In this document: positions 61,158-64,000 of the stretch, piece after piece
Layout of the letters: every line of letters begins with the position of its first letter
Numbering within the stretch: the first letter of the stretch is position 1
From: Prevotella communis
Lineage (GTDB): Bacteria; Bacteroidota; Bacteroidia; Bacteroidales; Bacteroidaceae
Direction: 5' to 3'
DNA length: 64,000 nucleotides
NCBI RefSeq assembly: GCF_022024175.1
Contig: NZ_CP091794.1
Coordinates: forward strand, 496,001 to 560,000
Notes under the pieces: model-generated
Told to the model about the DNA's origin: nothing
Seen by the model: the letters and a program-made list of their open reading frames with translations, nothing else
Database searches by the model: none
Position numbers and translations under genes: made by a program

Positions 61158-64000
61158 TTATTTTACAAGCACTTTCTTGCCATTGATGATGAAGAGACCC
61201 TTCTGAGCCTTGTTCACCTTCTGACCATTCAGGTTGAATATGGCAGTCTTCTGAGCATCGGTAGTGATGTTGCTGATAGCGTCAGCAACGGGAAGCTGAT
61301 GCTTGTAGACACCCTCAACCTTGACAGTCTGTGGATTCCAGAGTGTCAGCAAGGTAATCTGTGGCAGAATGTCGTTAGCGATAGCGCACTTGGCGTCCTC
61401 CGCAAATACATACTTGTATTCTGTTACACCTGCGGGAACTTCAACATTGTCTGTTCCGTTCTGAGCCCAGAATGCAATTTTGATACCTGCAGGTACAGGC
61501 TCAGCGAACTTCACAACCACGTAGTCGCAATTCTTCACATTTACATCATACATCTTGAAGATAACGCAAACATTACCGTCTGTGGTGTACTGGGTAAACC
61601 CTTCGCCTTCTACAACTGTTGCACGACTAGCACCGTCCTGGATATCAGAGCTCTGACTCTGAGCAATTTCTACAAAGCTGTCGTCAAGAGGTGTGATGGT
61701 GTAGGTTGCTTCAACAACTCTGCTCTCTTGGTCCTCCAGAACTGCGATAGCTTTCACAGTTGTTGTTTCGCTAATAGCAATAGGCTCAGTGTAGAGCGTG
61801 CTTTTTGCCGTTGGAATCGTACCATCGAGTGTGTAGTAGATAGAAGCGCCCTCAGTCTCGCAGGCAATAGTTACCTTCTTTGCTTTAGAGTATTCTCCAC
61901 CAGCAGGGGTAAATATTGGATTAGCGGGCTTGACAGGCTTCTTGGCCCATACACCGAAGTTATCGAAGTAATAGGTGTTTGCCTCATTAATACAATTGAG
62001 GAAGATACCCAGACTCTTGAGATTCTTATATTCAACGGTAATGTCCTGTGAGAATTTGTTCCATCCCTTGCTGACTTCAATAAGATAGCCTTTATGGAGG
62101 TCTGCAGGTTCAAGTGGGTCGCCACAGAAAGAGAACATCACTACAGAGCCTTCGACTTTGGCTTTATAGTCGAACTCAACATGCAACTTTGTTCCCTTTG
62201 GCAGTGCTTCGCTAAAGTTAATGTAGAACTGAGTATCAAATGAAAGATTTGACTCGTTTGTCTTTACAACGATACCTCGGCTTTGGTCTTCACCTGCACC
62301 GGGAACGATATTGGCTCCAACGAATTCTGTAGCTTGGACAGTTCTCGTTAGGAAGCTCGTTACATCCTCAGAGGCAAGGTTACCATTCGAAATCAGACTA
62401 TACCATCCTTGAGGAGCTGCGAGCTCTTCCTTATCAGGATTGATGTGTAAAGCATAGTTCACGTTCTTGAAGCTCAGCCAAGAGATGTTGTTATCGGCAG
62501 CTACGTTGAACTTGATTTTCAGTACACCGTCCTCAGCAACAGTACCAGTTGTTGTCACTTCCTTCAAGTAGAACTGTGAGGTGCCAACCTGTGTTCCATC
62601 GCAAACAGTAGTAGCCTTATCATCGTTTGCCTGCATGGTGATACCGTAAGGAGTCTTGATGGCAGAATCAGTATTCTTTCTGCGAATACGTACCCAAGCT
62701 GTGACGTCATATATACCAGGCTCAACACCATTTATAGTTGCGGTAAGAGTCTTGACAGCCAGAGAGTCACCATCGCCTGTCCAATATTCAATGAAAGGAA
62801 CCTTGAATTCAGAGCCGTCATTCTCACCTTCAGTACTCCATGTGTTCACGTGATAACTGTCCCAGTTCATGGGCTCTTCATCCCATACGCTCATCAGCAG
62901 GTCGTCAACGTTAACATTGGCGCGCCATCCTGTTACGAGGAATGGATCCTGCAGCGCATTGGCTTCTGCCTTAGTAATCGTTCCGTCGAGATACTTCACT
63001 TCCCACTGGTCGTAGTATTCATTCTTGGCCTCGGCAGTATAAACATTGGTAGCGTCGATGAGTTCCTTCATCTTGGCCAGCTTAGCCTTGGCTTCGAGAG
63101 AGGCCTCACCCTTCTCGATGGCAGTCTTCAGGGTAGCGATGGCATTGTTGATAGCCTCGGCACCCGATACAGATTCTGTTGAGTTGATAGCATTATCTAG
63201 TACAGCCTTGATGCTTTCTACTTCCGTCTCATTGAATAATGAGAAAGCTTTCTCGCGCAATTCGTCTACCTGTTTGCGAAGAGACTCCGCCTTCACATCC
63301 TCGATGGTGGTATTCTTACCATAGTAGGTCAGGGTGAAGTTATCCCAGATACACCACAGGCTTGTGTTGCCTTCCAGTTTGGCACCGATGGTCAGTGTCT
63401 CGCCTTCTTTCAACTCGAAGACCAGGGGCTCGATAGTGTATTTGCCTGCAGAGAAAGACTGACTTGCAGCTGTCATAGAGGCTTCAGAGCCAGTCTTCAA
63501 TGGGAATGTCTGAGTAGCGTCGTTGGCATAGAACACGGGTAGGTGCTCATTGTCACTGCCGTCCTGACCATAAAATCCCTGTGCTGTCAGTGCATAGATA
63601 CCAGCAGGAGCGTCGGCCAGTGTCTGACTCAGGGTGAATGTTGAGTGCCATGACTCAGCACAGTTGTTACCAATAGTGCCATTCTTGTCCTCACCGCCAG
63701 AGAGATTCTGGTTGCTTGCAACCATTGTCCATTTGTCCTGATAGCGGTTGTTACGACCAAAGTCATGGTCTTCAATCAGCATGGTGGCGTCGAGCGGCTC
63801 TTCGAGCGTGGCGTTTACCAGACCGGCTTTTGCCTCGTCCAGTGGCATGATAAGCCAGATGGCATTCTCGTCGGTAGCCGTCAGGTTCTTACCCAGAACG
63901 GTGGAGGTGCCATCCCAACCAAAATAGTTGTCGCCATCAGAGATGGTATAGCCATAGATGGGCTTTGTCTCTTCCTCGTCCTGATAGCCAAGGGGCTCCT
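61158..64000 (-). CDS. Giant mosaic T9SS cargo protein, N-terminus beyond window
   Basis: The frame is open from 61158 to the window's last base, past the first ATG at 63848, so at least 947 residues and the N-terminus are cut off. Visible modules include CBM-like domains, helical FIVAR-like segments, a module (about nt 62460-62850) nearly identical to one in the 2009-aa protein (DGVLKIKFNVAADNNISWLSFKNV-type end), a chitobiase-C-like domain (YYTLDGTIPTAKS) and a T9SS tail (FNLNGQKVNKAQKGLFIINGKK). Its role is probably that of a surface protein like its neighbours; no catalytic site is seen. Confidence 0.85.
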   Translation of the reverse strand, partial: EPLGYQDEEETKPIYGYTISDGDNYFGWDGTSTVLGKNLTATDENAIWLIMPLDEAKAGLVNATLEEPLDATMLIEDHDFGRNNRYQDKWTMVASNQNLSGGEDKNGTIGNNCAESWHSTFTLSQTLADAPAGIYALTAQGFYGQDGSDNEHLPVFYANDATQTFPLKTGSEASMTAASQSFSAGKYTIEPLVFELKEGETLTIGAKLEGNTSLWCIWDNFTLTYYGKNTTIEDVKAESLRKQVDELREKAFSLFNETEVESIKAVLDNAINSTESVSGAEAINNAIATLKTAIEKGEASLEAKAKLAKMKELIDATNVYTAEAKNEYYDQWEVKYLDGTITKAEANALQDPFLVTGWRANVNVDDLLMSVWDEEPMNWDSYHVNTWSTEGENDGSEFKVPFIEYWTGDGDSLAVKTLTATINGVEPGIYDVTAWVRIRRKNTDSAIKTPYGITMQANDDKATTVCDGTQVGTSQFYLKEVTTTGTVAEDGVLKIKFNVAADNNISWLSFKNVNYALHINPDKEELAAPQGWYSLISNGNLASEDVTSFLTRTVQATEFVGANIVPGAGEDQSRGIVVKTNESNLSFDTQFYINFSEALPKGTKLHVEFDYKAKVEGSVVMFSFCGDPLEPADLHKGYLIEVSKGWNKFSQDITVEYKNLKSLGIFLNCINEANTYYFDNFGVWAKKPVKPANPIFTPAGGEYSKAKKVTIACETEGASIYYTLDGTIPTAKSTLYTEPIAISETTTVKAIAVLEDQESRVVEATYTITPLDDSFVEIAQSQSSDIQDGASRATVVEGEGFTQYTTDGNVCVIFKMYDVNVKNCDYVVVKFAEPVPAGIKIAFWAQNGTDNVEVPAGVTEYKYVFAEDAKCAIANDILPQITLLTLWNPQTVKVEGVYKHQLPVADAISNITTDAQKTAIFNLNGQKVNKAQKGLFIINGKKVLVK

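Noticed and set aside
61116..62051. Plus-strand ORF of 311 codons opposite the last T9SS gene
   Set aside because: Same shadow pattern as at 54712, including the same first residues derived from the reverse of the conserved tail.

Overview
The window reads as chromosomal DNA of a Bacteroidales bacterium, most likely a Prevotella-type member of the Prevotellaceae. The evidence is the repeated Bacteroidota promoter (TTTG, about 20 bp, TAnnTTTG), AT-rich start contexts without Shine-Dalgarno sequences, type IX secretion (T9SS) C-terminal tails on five large exported proteins, a C10 (interpain/streptopain-like) protease, and Bacteroidota-only families (DUF4199, DUF6452, DUF6048, DUF4827). The assignment is by inference; no database was searched. 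No insertion sequence, prophage, CRISPR array or replication origin was seen.

Layout. 0-2.2 kb: a truncated lipoprotein gene coupled to a PLP aminotransferase, then a small-RNA unit with the SRP RNA and tRNA-Thr four bases apart. 2.3-6.6 kb (+): membrane protein, family 2 glycosyltransferase, two envelope proteins, the flavin transferase ApbE and a Crp/Fnr regulator. 6.6-15.0 kb (-): an M15 peptidase, a CotH/lamin-tail surface protein, and a tight four-gene operon (nucleotidyltransferase, NrnA-type DHH phosphoesterase, DUF4827 lipoprotein, GlmM). A candidate small RNA lies at about 7.4 kb. 15.2-23 kb (-): TamA-like and TamB-like envelope assembly proteins behind a pseudouridine synthase. 23.2-29.5 kb: fabG-tetR, initiator tRNA, a TonB-receptor-like barrel with a Gly/Arg tail, an SGNH hydrolase and a small lytic transglycosylase. 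29.7-36.2 kb: mutS2, tRNA-Ser, gamma-carbonic anhydrase, an FMN-binding protein, waaA and gltX. 36.3-40.8 kb: a 7TM-HD phosphodiesterase (PgpH type), a FadL-family porin behind an array of TGCACA half-sites, and an RDD protein. 40.9-47.2 kb (+): SpoIIM-like, membrane protein, DUF4129, DUF4350, MoxR and DUF58, a conserved MoxR-type cluster. 47.2-64 kb (-): a C10 protease and three giant mosaic T9SS cargo proteins with near-identical tails, each followed by the same two-hairpin element.

How the genes fit together. Most of the window serves the cell envelope: precursor synthesis (GlmM, WaaA, nucleotidyltransferase), murein turnover (M15, lytic transglycosylase), outer-membrane assembly (TamA/TamB), outer-membrane transport (FadL, beta-barrel) and secreted surface proteins. 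ApbE and the FMN-binding protein form a plausible enzyme-substrate pair. The TetR regulator beside fabG and the fadL-family gene share a TTGCACA/TGTGCAA palindrome and may form a fatty-acid regulon.

The least explained signals are the mosaic surface-protein array with its shared modules and hairpin ends, the long structured leader before the 2009-residue protein, the candidate small RNA at 7.4 kb, and a family of purine-rich short repeats that occurs between genes and in frame inside conserved genes.
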